From: Planctomycetota bacterium
Lineage (GTDB): Bacteria; Planctomycetota; Phycisphaerae; Sedimentisphaerales; Anaerobacaceae
Assembly: GCA_026386835.1 (NCBI GenBank)
Contig: JAPLMV010000008.1
Span: 1-23,974 of the forward strand
Direction of reading: 5' to 3'
DNA length: 23,974 bases
How positions within the stretch are numbered: the stretch's first letter is position 1; each line of letters starts with the position of its first letter. This document shows positions 15,883 through 23,867 of this stretch, one piece after another. The position numbers and the translations under genes are program-made. The notes beneath the pieces are model-generated. The model was not told the origin of the DNA. It searched no databases and saw only the letters and a list, made by a program, of their open reading frames with translations.

Positions 15883-16953
15883 ATGCCGGTGGAAGCCAAG
15901 TTGAAAGTAAGAGATGTTGCGACAAAATTATCTGTTTCTACCGCAACAGTTTCGAGAACTCTCAATGGGGATTATGGCCGGGGAACAACATCTTTGGCCA
16001 CTGCTACTCGTATTCTTAATTACTGCTTCAGCAAAGGATATCTCAGCAAAGAAGAGAAGGACAGCATTCTCCTTAAAATGAAAGTTAGGGTATCAGATAA
16101 AAAGATATTTAGTCTTTCATGCTTTGAGGGGCTTTGGAACTACAATGCGATTTTTTCCTCGGTTAGCAATTCGCTGCAGGACAGAGGACAGTATACAGGC
16201 TTTTATACGGTTCGGTCGGCTAATGATTTATGCCGTTTTCCACGAGATGAGGCAAGCGTCATACTGGTTTTCGGACGCATCATACCCAATACTTATGAGG
16301 CCTTGCGTGGATTCGAGATACCGGTTGTGATGGGCGACAACTATATACCTGGTTCAAACTGGAGTACTGTTAACAGCGATAATATTGGCGCTGCATCAAG
16401 AGCAGTTGAAATTCTTGCTGAATTAGGGCACAAACGCATTGGGTTTGTATGCCGCCACGAGGACTATCCACAGCGCACCTACAATTTACACCAGCGTCAA
16501 AATGGCTACATGATAGGTATTAATAATGCAGGCCTGAGTTACGATGGCCTGGTTGTTACCAAGGACTGCTCGAGAAATGATTATACGCCAAGCACGCATG
16601 AAGAAGTGCTGACTGATTTGAGAGAACTCGCCGAACGTGTCATAGCTTTAAAACCTATGCCGACGGCCGTTGTTGCGGGCAATGACCTGATTGCTCATGT
16701 TTTGCGTGTAGTCTTGCGGGAACAAGGTCTCAAAGTACCCCAGGATATGAGCATTATTGGATATGATGGCCAGCACAGAATCTCCGGCGTGATGGGCTTT
16801 GAGCCAATTTCCACGATGGTAGTCAATTGGGAGGAAATGGGGCGAGCCATGGTGGACTTAGCCACAGAGTTCGTACTCAATCCTAAAACTCACATTCGCC
16901 ACGTATTAATTCCGGCAGAGTATGAGGATATGGGTACCGTTGCCCGATTGTGA
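15883..16953 (+). CDS. LacI-family transcriptional regulator
   Basis: 356 residues. LacI-type helix-turn-helix at about 8-29 (VRDVATKLSVSTATVSRTLNG). A periplasmic-binding-protein-like effector domain follows: SVILVFGRIIP, VNSDNIGAASRAVEILAELG, HKRIGFVCRHED, PTAVVAGNDLIAHVLRVVL, MSIIGYDGQ and ISTMVVNWEEMGRAMVDLA. It should bind a sugar or oligosaccharide and control both divergent arms. ATG 15883 has an ideal AGGAGG 6 nt upstream; an upstream in-frame ATG (15823) lies inside the promoter, so it is rejected. The linker after the HTH contains an unusual RGTTSLATATRILNYCFSKG in place of the common hinge helix, so DNA recognition may differ from classical LacI. Confidence 0.9.
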   Translation: MPVEAKLKVRDVATKLSVSTATVSRTLNGDYGRGTTSLATATRILNYCFSKGYLSKEEKDSILLKMKVRVSDKKIFSLSCFEGLWNYNAIFSSVSNSLQDRGQYTGFYTVRSANDLCRFPRDEASVILVFGRIIPNTYEALRGFEIPVVMGDNYIPGSNWSTVNSDNIGAASRAVEILAELGHKRIGFVCRHEDYPQRTYNLHQRQNGYMIGINNAGLSYDGLVVTKDCSRNDYTPSTHEEVLTDLRELAERVIALKPMPTAVVAGNDLIAHVLRVVLREQGLKVPQDMSIIGYDGQHRISGVMGFEPISTMVVNWEEMGRAMVDLATEFVLNPKTHIRHVLIPAEYEDMGTVARL

Positions 16954-16989
16954 TTTATATTTTAATAGAGTCCTAAACATAACATAGGG

Positions 16990-17015
16990 TTCGTTTGCCG
17001 AATAAGGCAAGCGAA
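16990..17015 (+). promoter_or_regulatory. Leader stem-loop before the PEP-CTERM gene
   Basis: TTCGTTTGCC (16990-16999) and GGCAAGCGAA (17006-17015) form a 10-bp stem with one G-T wobble and a 6-nt loop, 37 nt after the regulator's stop. There is no T-run, so it is not a standard terminator. It could stabilise or process the mRNA. Confidence 0.4.
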
Positions 17016-17138
17016 GCGAAGCTGGGGGGAGAAAGGAGCTGTGAAAGAAGTGTGATGAAAAAAGGTGTGAGTAGCCGTAAACAAGAATCGTGTATTTGTA
17101 AATTTTGTAACTTATTAGAAGAATTGGAGGAAATGAAG

Positions 17139-17816
17139 ATGCGTATATTTTTAATGACTTTTGTGGTGGCGGTATTGATAGCAGTTTGGGTGCCGTCGGC
17201 GCAGGCTTTTTTGTTGAATGGAACGGTGGTAGATAACTACGACACCGTGTTGTTACCTGTTGATGGTACACAATGGCATGACGAGCGAGGTGCCGGATAC
17301 CTGGAGCAGAACACTGCTCCTGAGAACTATGTTCTCGAAGGTACAGGCTCGATGGAGATGAATTATGGGCTTGACGGAGTAGGCTACGATCGAGTACCTC
17401 GCAGGTACAACATACCTGCCCTCGTTTCTACCGATGTAGTCGAATTCTGGTGGCGTAAGGGTAATATCGATGGTTCTGGCCCTGAATGTGTTCGCGAGAT
17501 GATATTCTATTCGCCTGGTGGTGGAGTGGCACGTCTCGCTGTGGCTAATGGAGAGACTACTTATGTTGGGTGGCAGCATGTGTCCGCCCCCATCTCGAGT
17601 TTTGTCAGCACAGGTGATATCCCAATTGACTGGGCTCACGTTGATGCTGTCGATTACTGGATGAGTTCCTGGGGTTATGTAGGACCGTGGGGAGAACCGG
17701 GGAGTTATCAGATTATGCCAACTGGCGCATCGGTTTTCGTCGATGTTCCCGAGCCGGTAACTATGGTAATGCTCGGTCTTGGCGGATTAGCGATGCTAAA
17801 GAGACGCAAAGCCTAA
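17139..17816 (+). CDS. Small PEP-CTERM protein carrying the locus-specific module
   Basis: 225 residues. Signal peptide MRIFLMTFVVAVLIAVWVPSAQA. The mature protein is essentially one copy (about 27-205) of a beta-rich module that recurs in two neighbours: WHDERGAGYLEQ, then LEGTGSMEMNYG, FWWRKGN, GWQHVSAPISSFV and ASVFVDV. It ends with the PEP-CTERM sorting signal VPEPVTMVMLGLGGLAMLKR, so an exosortase should process it for surface or EPS attachment. The start at 17139 uses GGAGG 8 nt upstream; ATG 17133 is too close to that Shine-Dalgarno. I infer a surface glycan-binding protein because of the module and neighbours. No catalytic motif is visible. A strong GC hairpin follows the gene (17830-17865). 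Confidence 0.75.
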   Translation: MRIFLMTFVVAVLIAVWVPSAQAFLLNGTVVDNYDTVLLPVDGTQWHDERGAGYLEQNTAPENYVLEGTGSMEMNYGLDGVGYDRVPRRYNIPALVSTDVVEFWWRKGNIDGSGPECVREMIFYSPGGGVARLAVANGETTYVGWQHVSAPISSFVSTGDIPIDWAHVDAVDYWMSSWGYVGPWGEPGSYQIMPTGASVFVDVPEPVTMVMLGLGGLAMLKRRKA

Positions 17817-17829
17817 TGGTAAGTTGAAT

Positions 17830-17865
17830 ATTCGGCGGCGGCACGATAAAAAGCCGCCGCCGGAT
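17830..17865 (+). terminator. GC-rich hairpin after the PEP-CTERM gene (partial terminator or mRNA-stability element)
   Basis: ATTCGGCGGCGGC (17830-17842) pairs with GCCGCCGCCGGAT (17853-17865): 13 bp with one wobble and a 10-nt loop. Only a weak T-rich tail (TCTATT) follows, so it may attenuate or protect the first gene's message rather than stop transcription fully. The next ATG is at 17934. Confidence 0.5.
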
Positions 17866-17933
17866 TCTATTAAAAGGTTGGTGGTGTATGCAGATAAGGC
17901 ATTGGAGTTGGAATATTATTTAGGGGATAGAAA

Positions 17934-20042
17934 ATGGAATTATCGAAAACATTATGTTATATGTCATTTCTTGTTATAGCAGCTTTTTTGATGCCTACAT
18001 TTGCAGAAACACCAATTGGTCAGCTCGATTCATTCGACAATATTAATATTGTTGATGCGAACTGGGGTGATACTCGTTCGACTGGTCGTATGCTTCAGTC
18101 GCCTCCCGGCGAGGTGAACGAAGGCACAGGCTCGATGAAGATTAATTTTCAGCCTGGAATGCCCCCAGCTCATTATGACATTGAGGTAGTCAGGACTTTT
18201 AACCCGATTTTGGATTTTAACGATTATAAGAACCTGGCTATTACGCTTTGGGTGTGGAGCGATGATGTCAATGATTCAAGGCTCAGGGAGATTGTTTTGC
18301 ATGACTCTAGCGCTAACGACCATGTTGGTCGTTTCAGTGTGCCGACTCTTAAGAACATTGGCTGGAATAAGGTGATAGCTCCACTGAGGAACTTTTCATG
18401 GACGGAGAATACCTACTTTAAGCTGCACCCTAACGTTGTCTTGTGGAACCAGATCACCCAAATAGGGCTCTGGACGGCTTGTAATCCGAAGCCAGGCAAC
18501 CCGATTTATATGGATGATTTGCGGCTTGAGGTTGCTCCTGATGCTCCTGCGATGCCGTATCAGATGGCTTCGTTTGATGATATCAATGATGAGGATTGGC
18601 GTGACGATCGTGGTACGGGCCTTGTGCGGCAACAAAAGGTGGCCGATGGGAACGTAAACGAAGGAACAGGCTCGATGAGGATTGCGTTTACTCAACGCAC
18701 ATCAAGTAACTATGACATTGAACCAGTCATGGCTTTAATTCCAGCTTTAGATTTTACTGCTCGTAAAGACTGGGCTATTACGGTATGGGTGCGGAGCGAT
18801 CTTGTCAATACAGATGTCAATAGTTCGAGACTCAGTACGAAACTCCATGAAATTATTTTGAATGACCCTGCCGGTCATAAGGGACGTTACAGGGTGCCAG
18901 TCCCGGAGATTACAGGCTGGACGAAGGTAACAGCCAACCTTATGGAGTTTATCTGGGAAGATGAATATCAGACTATTATTTCACCTAACGATGTCTGCCT
19001 GGATGCAATTGTATCAATTGGGTTGTGGACGACCTGTTATGGGGTTACAGGCAACGATTTTAACGATATTTATATGGATGATTTGTGGGTTGAAGAGGCT
19101 GCTGATGCCCTAAGCAAAGCGAAAATTGTCAATGCCGATAGAACTTTTAGTCCGATTAAGGTTGACGGCAATGCGGCGGATTGGGCGGCCCTTAATGACA
19201 GTGATGTCGTTGATTTCGACCTTGCATCGCTGCCGAGACATCCTTGCGGCAACCTGCACGTTAAGTATCGTCTTGCATGGGACCCCAATTACCTCTATAT
19301 ACTGATGCAGGAACAGCCAGGTGATGGGCTTGCTGTTGAAGCAACAAGTGCTGCTGATTTTAGAACTGTCGGCAGAGATACTTGGCATGACAATCTTGCA
19401 TTGTATTTTGATTTTACCAACAACCGCCAGCCAGGCTTAGATGTGCATATCAGCCTGTGGTTGTACCTTGGACTGAGTTCGACAGGTCGTACAGACCTTA
19501 CGATGGCCTGGACTAATGGCAGGTGGGGTAGCCTTTTGGCCCATGATCCCGTTGCCGTAGCTAATGGTTCTGTGGCGACGAGCGGCACCCTGGGCAGTCG
19601 TATTATAGAGGCAAAAATAAAGTGGAGCGATCTGGACAACGCGATAAATCAATGGCGTCTGCCTGAGGGCGGCCTTGCAGCCGCTGTTAAGCCCGGTTAT
19701 ATCTTTGGCTGCGACCCGCGTCTTAACGACCGTGAGGAGCTGGCTGGTTATGAGCCGTGGACAGCCGAAAAAGGCATGGCATGGTTCAATGGCAATCTGT
19801 GGGAGTATCGGCCAAGCGGCAGGGACATTTACAGCACTGATGTTCGGCTGGTATGTTCGGCCGCAGACCTCAACGGCGATTGTGATGTGAATTTTAAGGA
19901 TTACGCACAGCTTGCCGAAAAGTGGTTCAACGCCGACTGTAATAATCTCAACGGTTTCTGCAATGGCGCTGATATTGTGATTGACGGCATGGTAAATAAG
20001 ATAGACCTTGCCAAATTAGCCCAGGAATGGTTATCAGAGTAA
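17934..20042 (+). CDS. Secreted protein: two locus modules, CBM9-like domain, C-terminal dockerin
   Basis: 702 residues. Signal peptide MELSKTLCYMSFLVIAAFLMPTFA. Two tandem copies of the shared module follow (about 28-198 and 207-387). The key pattern in each is W-D-R-TG---Q, NEGTGSM(K/R)I, a WVWSD or WVRSD strand, GW-KV, and IYMDDL at the end. Residues about 400-635 form a CBM9/DOMON-like domain (IKVDGNAADWAAL, YLYILMQEQPGD, DTWHDNLALYFDF). The C-terminus (about 642-700) is a type I dockerin with two Ca-binding loops, DLNGDCDVNFKD and ADIVIDGMVNKID. No catalytic domain is visible, so it is probably a multivalent glycan-binding scaffold partner. No cohesin is present in the window. GGGGA lies 7 nt before the ATG. 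It is in one operon with its neighbours. Confidence 0.75.
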   Translation: MELSKTLCYMSFLVIAAFLMPTFAETPIGQLDSFDNINIVDANWGDTRSTGRMLQSPPGEVNEGTGSMKINFQPGMPPAHYDIEVVRTFNPILDFNDYKNLAITLWVWSDDVNDSRLREIVLHDSSANDHVGRFSVPTLKNIGWNKVIAPLRNFSWTENTYFKLHPNVVLWNQITQIGLWTACNPKPGNPIYMDDLRLEVAPDAPAMPYQMASFDDINDEDWRDDRGTGLVRQQKVADGNVNEGTGSMRIAFTQRTSSNYDIEPVMALIPALDFTARKDWAITVWVRSDLVNTDVNSSRLSTKLHEIILNDPAGHKGRYRVPVPEITGWTKVTANLMEFIWEDEYQTIISPNDVCLDAIVSIGLWTTCYGVTGNDFNDIYMDDLWVEEAADALSKAKIVNADRTFSPIKVDGNAADWAALNDSDVVDFDLASLPRHPCGNLHVKYRLAWDPNYLYILMQEQPGDGLAVEATSAADFRTVGRDTWHDNLALYFDFTNNRQPGLDVHISLWLYLGLSSTGRTDLTMAWTNGRWGSLLAHDPVAVANGSVATSGTLGSRIIEAKIKWSDLDNAINQWRLPEGGLAAAVKPGYIFGCDPRLNDREELAGYEPWTAEKGMAWFNGNLWEYRPSGRDIYSTDVRLVCSAADLNGDCDVNFKDYAQLAEKWFNADCNNLNGFCNGADIVIDGMVNKIDLAKLAQEWLSE

Positions 20043-20109
20043 TAAGCCGGTTGGTAAACACTGGCTATTTAAAAATATATTTCAGAGTGTCTGATTTAAA
20101 CAGTGGCTG

Positions 20110-20130
20110 GCGGCGTCTCTAAGACACCGC
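20110..20130 (+). promoter_or_regulatory. Stem-loop upstream of the prepilin-like gene
   Basis: GCGGCGTC (20110-20117) and GACACCGC (20123-20130) form an 8-bp stem with one wobble and a TCTAA loop. A T-rich stretch (TGTTGTCTTT) follows, so it could be a weak terminator or attenuator between the dockerin gene and the prepilin-like gene. Confidence 0.4.
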
Positions 20131-20158
20131 TGTTGTCTTTCATAAGAGGTATTGCTGT

Positions 20159-20971
20159 ATGAAAAAGACAGATGGGTTTACTCTGGTCGAATTGCTGGTT
20201 GTGATTGCGATAATTGCGTTGCTGCTGGCAATTCTAATGCCGGCGCTGAGTAAGGCGCGCGAACAGGCCAGGAGGGTTGTCTGTCAGAATAATTTAAAGA
20301 CGATGGCTATGGGAGATCAAATGTATGCGAATGACTCCGATGACTATCATGTTCCAATATATCTCGGGGTTAATCCGCCTCCAAGCGATTGGCTGTGGTT
20401 CAAGAATCCGCTGTTTGTAAAGATAATTGACATGAAAGGGCGAAAAAATACGGAAGAGGAGCAAGGTTATAAAGCCGAGACGCTGCCCAAAGATTACAAG
20501 TGTCCCACGGATAGACGGACAGTTGCTAATGGCGGTCTTTTTACAGGTGATGCGGCTGGGAACGTGAAAGGCGTGAGCTATGCTATGAACGAAATGAGTA
20601 TATGGGGGAAGCCTGGCCAAAGGTGGCCTCGTTTTCCCAAAGGAATAGTGCATGCACTGAAGACAATGCAGGTGGTAAGACCGGCCGACAAAATTTTCTT
20701 TGTAGATGGACAGTGGTTTGCAACATATCGTGAAGGGTCTGATTATGAAAGGGTCTGGGACGTCGTCGGTGATAGGATGAGTGCCGTAGAATGGGATACG
20801 ACGGCATACCGGCACAGTCAAGGCGCTAATGTTTTGTTCTATGACGGCCATGTGAAATGGATGTCGAAAAAAGAAATATATCCAAAGCCTCCTGGTCTCG
20901 AGGAACAGGAGCGGGCTCTTAATGCAATATGGGTACCAATTCCAGGCAAAGAATACTTGGATACACCTTAA
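20159..20971 (+). CDS. Prepilin-like protein with H-X9-DG C-terminal motif
   Basis: 270 residues. Type IV prepilin N-terminus: a short basic leader MKKTDG, then FTLVELLVVIAIIALLLAIL with Glu at position +5, cleaved after Gly6 by prepilin peptidase. The helix is followed by NNLKTMAMGDQMYAND. The globular part has a single CPTD and a C-terminal H-X9-DG motif (H-S-Q-G-A-N-V-L-F-Y-D-G, about 222-233), which defines an abundant planctomycete family of pseudopilin-like proteins. The role is probably as a pseudopilin or surface filament protein assembled by a type II/IV machine. AGAGG lies 9 nt before the ATG. It sits between two dockerin proteins of the glycan locus (28-bp gap to the next gene), so an accessory role in export or in adhesion to the substrate is plausible but inferred. 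Confidence 0.85.
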   Translation: MKKTDGFTLVELLVVIAIIALLLAILMPALSKAREQARRVVCQNNLKTMAMGDQMYANDSDDYHVPIYLGVNPPPSDWLWFKNPLFVKIIDMKGRKNTEEEQGYKAETLPKDYKCPTDRRTVANGGLFTGDAAGNVKGVSYAMNEMSIWGKPGQRWPRFPKGIVHALKTMQVVRPADKIFFVDGQWFATYREGSDYERVWDVVGDRMSAVEWDTTAYRHSQGANVLFYDGHVKWMSKKEIYPKPPGLEEQERALNAIWVPIPGKEYLDTP

Positions 20972-20999
20972 TTAAAGATAATTGTTGGTGGGATGGTAG

Positions 21000-23867
21000 A
21001 TGAAGAATTCATATCCGGCAGTTGTTATGGCAATGCTCGCAGCAGTGTTCTGTGCTGGTGCTGCGATAGCGGCGCAAATCAATATACCACGGGTCGAGCT
21101 GATGCCGAACATGCCTGCGCCGTATCAAATGCGGGATTGGAAGCAGGTGGCGAGGGATTATGATAATTACGTCTTCAGTTTTACCCGCACGTCATCGTCG
21201 TCAGACTCATGGTGGAAAAAGTATCCGATTATATGGTGGGATACAGGGAAGGTAAATTATCCGTGGAATACGTTCGGGATGCCGTCCTATATAGGCAGAT
21301 CCGACCAGACGAACGGTGGGGCGCATGAGTCTATAAACGTTCTTGGCGCGGTATTAGGCGGTGCGCTTGTCGGTATTGATAAAAGCAATCAATATGTGGC
21401 GGCCACCGGCCAATATTATAATTTCGCCCTGATGGAACAGCAGTACTACAACTTGAAAAACAACGAAAATATGGTGCTCAACTACACTTCGACCCGGTCG
21501 GGACAGTCGTTCTGGTATGAAGTGTTTCCACCTCTTTTGTTTTGTCAGTTGCTGGCAAAGTATCCGAATACGGGTTCGATGGAAACGCTGATGTCCAGCA
21601 TGGCCGATCGGTTGTATAACGCAGAGGTGGCGATGGGCGGCAAGACGAGCCCGTGGACGGTGCCGAATTTTACGCACACGGCGTTTAATTTCGACACGAA
21701 TCAGCCTTTTGACAACGGCGACTGGAAAGAGCCGGATGCGGCTGCCGGTTATGCGTGGCTCGAATATATGGCGTATGTGAAATGGGCTGCACCGCAGCAT
21801 ATTACGGGGGCGGACTGGGGTATTCAGTATCTGCTCAATCGTACTCAGAATCCGCTGTATGAGGTACTTCTGCCGTACGGTGCATATACGGCCGCAAGAA
21901 TGAACGCCGAACAGGGACGCAGCTATGATGTTACCAAACTGATCAACTGGTGCTTTGAGCCAAGCACGGCGAGCGATGCTCGCTACGGCTGGGGTGTGAT
22001 AGCGGACAGCCCATGGGGCGGATATGACTGCGACGGTTTGGTCGGCAGTGCGACCGACGGCGACGGGTATGCCTTTGCTATGAACACATTCCAGTGGGTG
22101 GCGGCACTTACGCCTATACCAAGGTATAATCAGGATTATGCGCGGGCTATCGGCAAGTGGATGCTCAATGCCGCAAACGCTTCACGCCTATTTTACACAA
22201 ATGGCCTTGACGCAGCGCATCAGTCGAGCGAAAGCTGGTCGTACATCTATGACCCGTGCAATTGTATCAGTTATGAGGGATTGCGAAAAACGCCGCGGAT
22301 TGTCGATAAGGCCGTATCCGACTATAACCATACTTATGGCACGGTAACGGGTACATACATCAATACGCTTGTCAAGGACGGTGTGTATCAGGTCTTAAAG
22401 GAGCAAACATCCGGGCTGTTAGACAAACTTGACCATGTGTGGGCATTGAACATTGCGGCAAGCGGCAGCCACACGCTCCACCTATATGGTCACTATCATG
22501 ATGGCGGAGACGTGGATACCGGTTTTATTTTGTCTTATGCTACGTCACCAGGCGGTGCCTATACCGATATGTTTACGGTCAATAACACCAGCGGCGATCA
22601 GTACCACACATATAGCTTACCGTCAGGATTGAGCGGTGTAATCTATATAAAAACACAAGATACGACTCCGGACTCAAATGGCACCGGTAATGATACGCTG
22701 TATGTCGATTGGATGATGGTGATTACAGAGACGACGGCCTTTTCGCCGTATGCGATGGGCGATGGGTTGATGTGGGGTATGGGGACGGATTTTGCATTGT
22801 ATGGCGCATCGCATGTCGGGATGCTGGGGGCAATAGTTGAGATGACCAATGTAGAAAAAATACTCCAGCTTGATTTGCTGGCGACGGATTACTACCATGC
22901 GAAGGCGTATCCGACGTATTTATATTATAACCCCTACGGAACACCGCAAACAGTAGATATGAATGTCGGCTCCGTTCCTACTGACGTTTATGATACCGTA
23001 TCGCAGGAGATAGTTAAAATCAATGTTAGCGGTATTGTGGAAGTCAATATACCGGCTGATTCTGCAATGGTGCTGGTGTTTGCACCGGCTGGCGGGCAGG
23101 TTACGATCGATGGTACGAAAAAGCTGATCAATGGTGTGGTAGTGGATTACAAGACCAATACGGCATATCTAAACTGTGCGCAGGTGCAGGCATCGCCGCA
23201 GAGGCTCGCAGGCGACATCAACGGCGACTGCGTGGTTGATATGAATGATCTGAGTATTCTGGCGCAGAGCTGGCTGCTGACTGGTACTTCGCTGGGCAGG
23301 GTTGATATCGACGATGACAACAGCATCAATCTGTTTGATTTTAGTGCTCTTTCCGGTCAGTGGCTTATGTCAAATGTTCTGGCGGATGTACAAATTGAGT
23401 CGTTTGATAATTTTGCCGCAAACGACTGGTCTGATGGCTATGGTACAGGACTGATGTTGCAGGCGATCGATCCGAATGTTCATGAGGGCACTGGATCACT
23501 GCGAGTGAACTATGAGGCGATGACGCCGGGACAGTGGGATGTAAAACCAAGCAAGGTATTCAGCCCGGAACTGAACATGACCGGTGCGACACTGAGTTTC
23601 TGGTTGTGGACGGATCTGGTCAATGATTCAAAACTCAATCAGGTGATTGTGTTTGATTATCAGGGCAGAATAGCGAGGTATGCAGTATCGAAGCCCTCAA
23701 GCGTGGGGTGGACGAAGATCATTGTTGAACAATCGGTGTTTGTGCCAGATGCTTCGCCGCTCGACTACACTCGAATAATGAGGATGGAGTTCTGGTTCAG
23801 TACATGGGATACGCCGGGTAACTCTGTGTATCTCGATGATTTGCAGATGGCCGCGGGCAATCCGTGA
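21000..23867 (+). CDS. Secreted toroid-enzyme-like protein with dockerin and C-terminal locus module
   Basis: 955 residues. Signal peptide MKNSYPAVVMAMLAAVFCAGAAIA. Residues about 26-720 are a paralogue of the 710-residue lipoprotein, with the same motifs (INIPRVELMPNMPAPYQMRDW, VAMGGKTSPWTVPNF, KEPDAAAGYAWLEYMAYVK, GAYTAARMNAEQG, AIGKWMLNAANASRLFY, ISYEGLR, ATDYYHAKAYPTYLYYNPYG). A type I dockerin (about 735-793) has loops DINGDCVVDMND and VDIDDDNSINLFD. Residues about 796-953 are the fourth copy of the shared module (WSDGYGTGLMLQ, HEGTGSLRVNYE, WLWTDLVNDSKL, GWTKI, VYLDDL). No known CAZy catalytic motif is recognised. It is likely a cell-surface or secreted glycanase or lyase. The ATG follows GGTGGGAT. 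Last gene of the plus arm within the window. Confidence 0.72.
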   Translation: MKNSYPAVVMAMLAAVFCAGAAIAAQINIPRVELMPNMPAPYQMRDWKQVARDYDNYVFSFTRTSSSSDSWWKKYPIIWWDTGKVNYPWNTFGMPSYIGRSDQTNGGAHESINVLGAVLGGALVGIDKSNQYVAATGQYYNFALMEQQYYNLKNNENMVLNYTSTRSGQSFWYEVFPPLLFCQLLAKYPNTGSMETLMSSMADRLYNAEVAMGGKTSPWTVPNFTHTAFNFDTNQPFDNGDWKEPDAAAGYAWLEYMAYVKWAAPQHITGADWGIQYLLNRTQNPLYEVLLPYGAYTAARMNAEQGRSYDVTKLINWCFEPSTASDARYGWGVIADSPWGGYDCDGLVGSATDGDGYAFAMNTFQWVAALTPIPRYNQDYARAIGKWMLNAANASRLFYTNGLDAAHQSSESWSYIYDPCNCISYEGLRKTPRIVDKAVSDYNHTYGTVTGTYINTLVKDGVYQVLKEQTSGLLDKLDHVWALNIAASGSHTLHLYGHYHDGGDVDTGFILSYATSPGGAYTDMFTVNNTSGDQYHTYSLPSGLSGVIYIKTQDTTPDSNGTGNDTLYVDWMMVITETTAFSPYAMGDGLMWGMGTDFALYGASHVGMLGAIVEMTNVEKILQLDLLATDYYHAKAYPTYLYYNPYGTPQTVDMNVGSVPTDVYDTVSQEIVKINVSGIVEVNIPADSAMVLVFAPAGGQVTIDGTKKLINGVVVDYKTNTAYLNCAQVQASPQRLAGDINGDCVVDMNDLSILAQSWLLTGTSLGRVDIDDDNSINLFDFSALSGQWLMSNVLADVQIESFDNFAANDWSDGYGTGLMLQAIDPNVHEGTGSLRVNYEAMTPGQWDVKPSKVFSPELNMTGATLSFWLWTDLVNDSKLNQVIVFDYQGRIARYAVSKPSSVGWTKIIVEQSVFVPDASPLDYTRIMRMEFWFSTWDTPGNSVYLDDLQMAAGNP

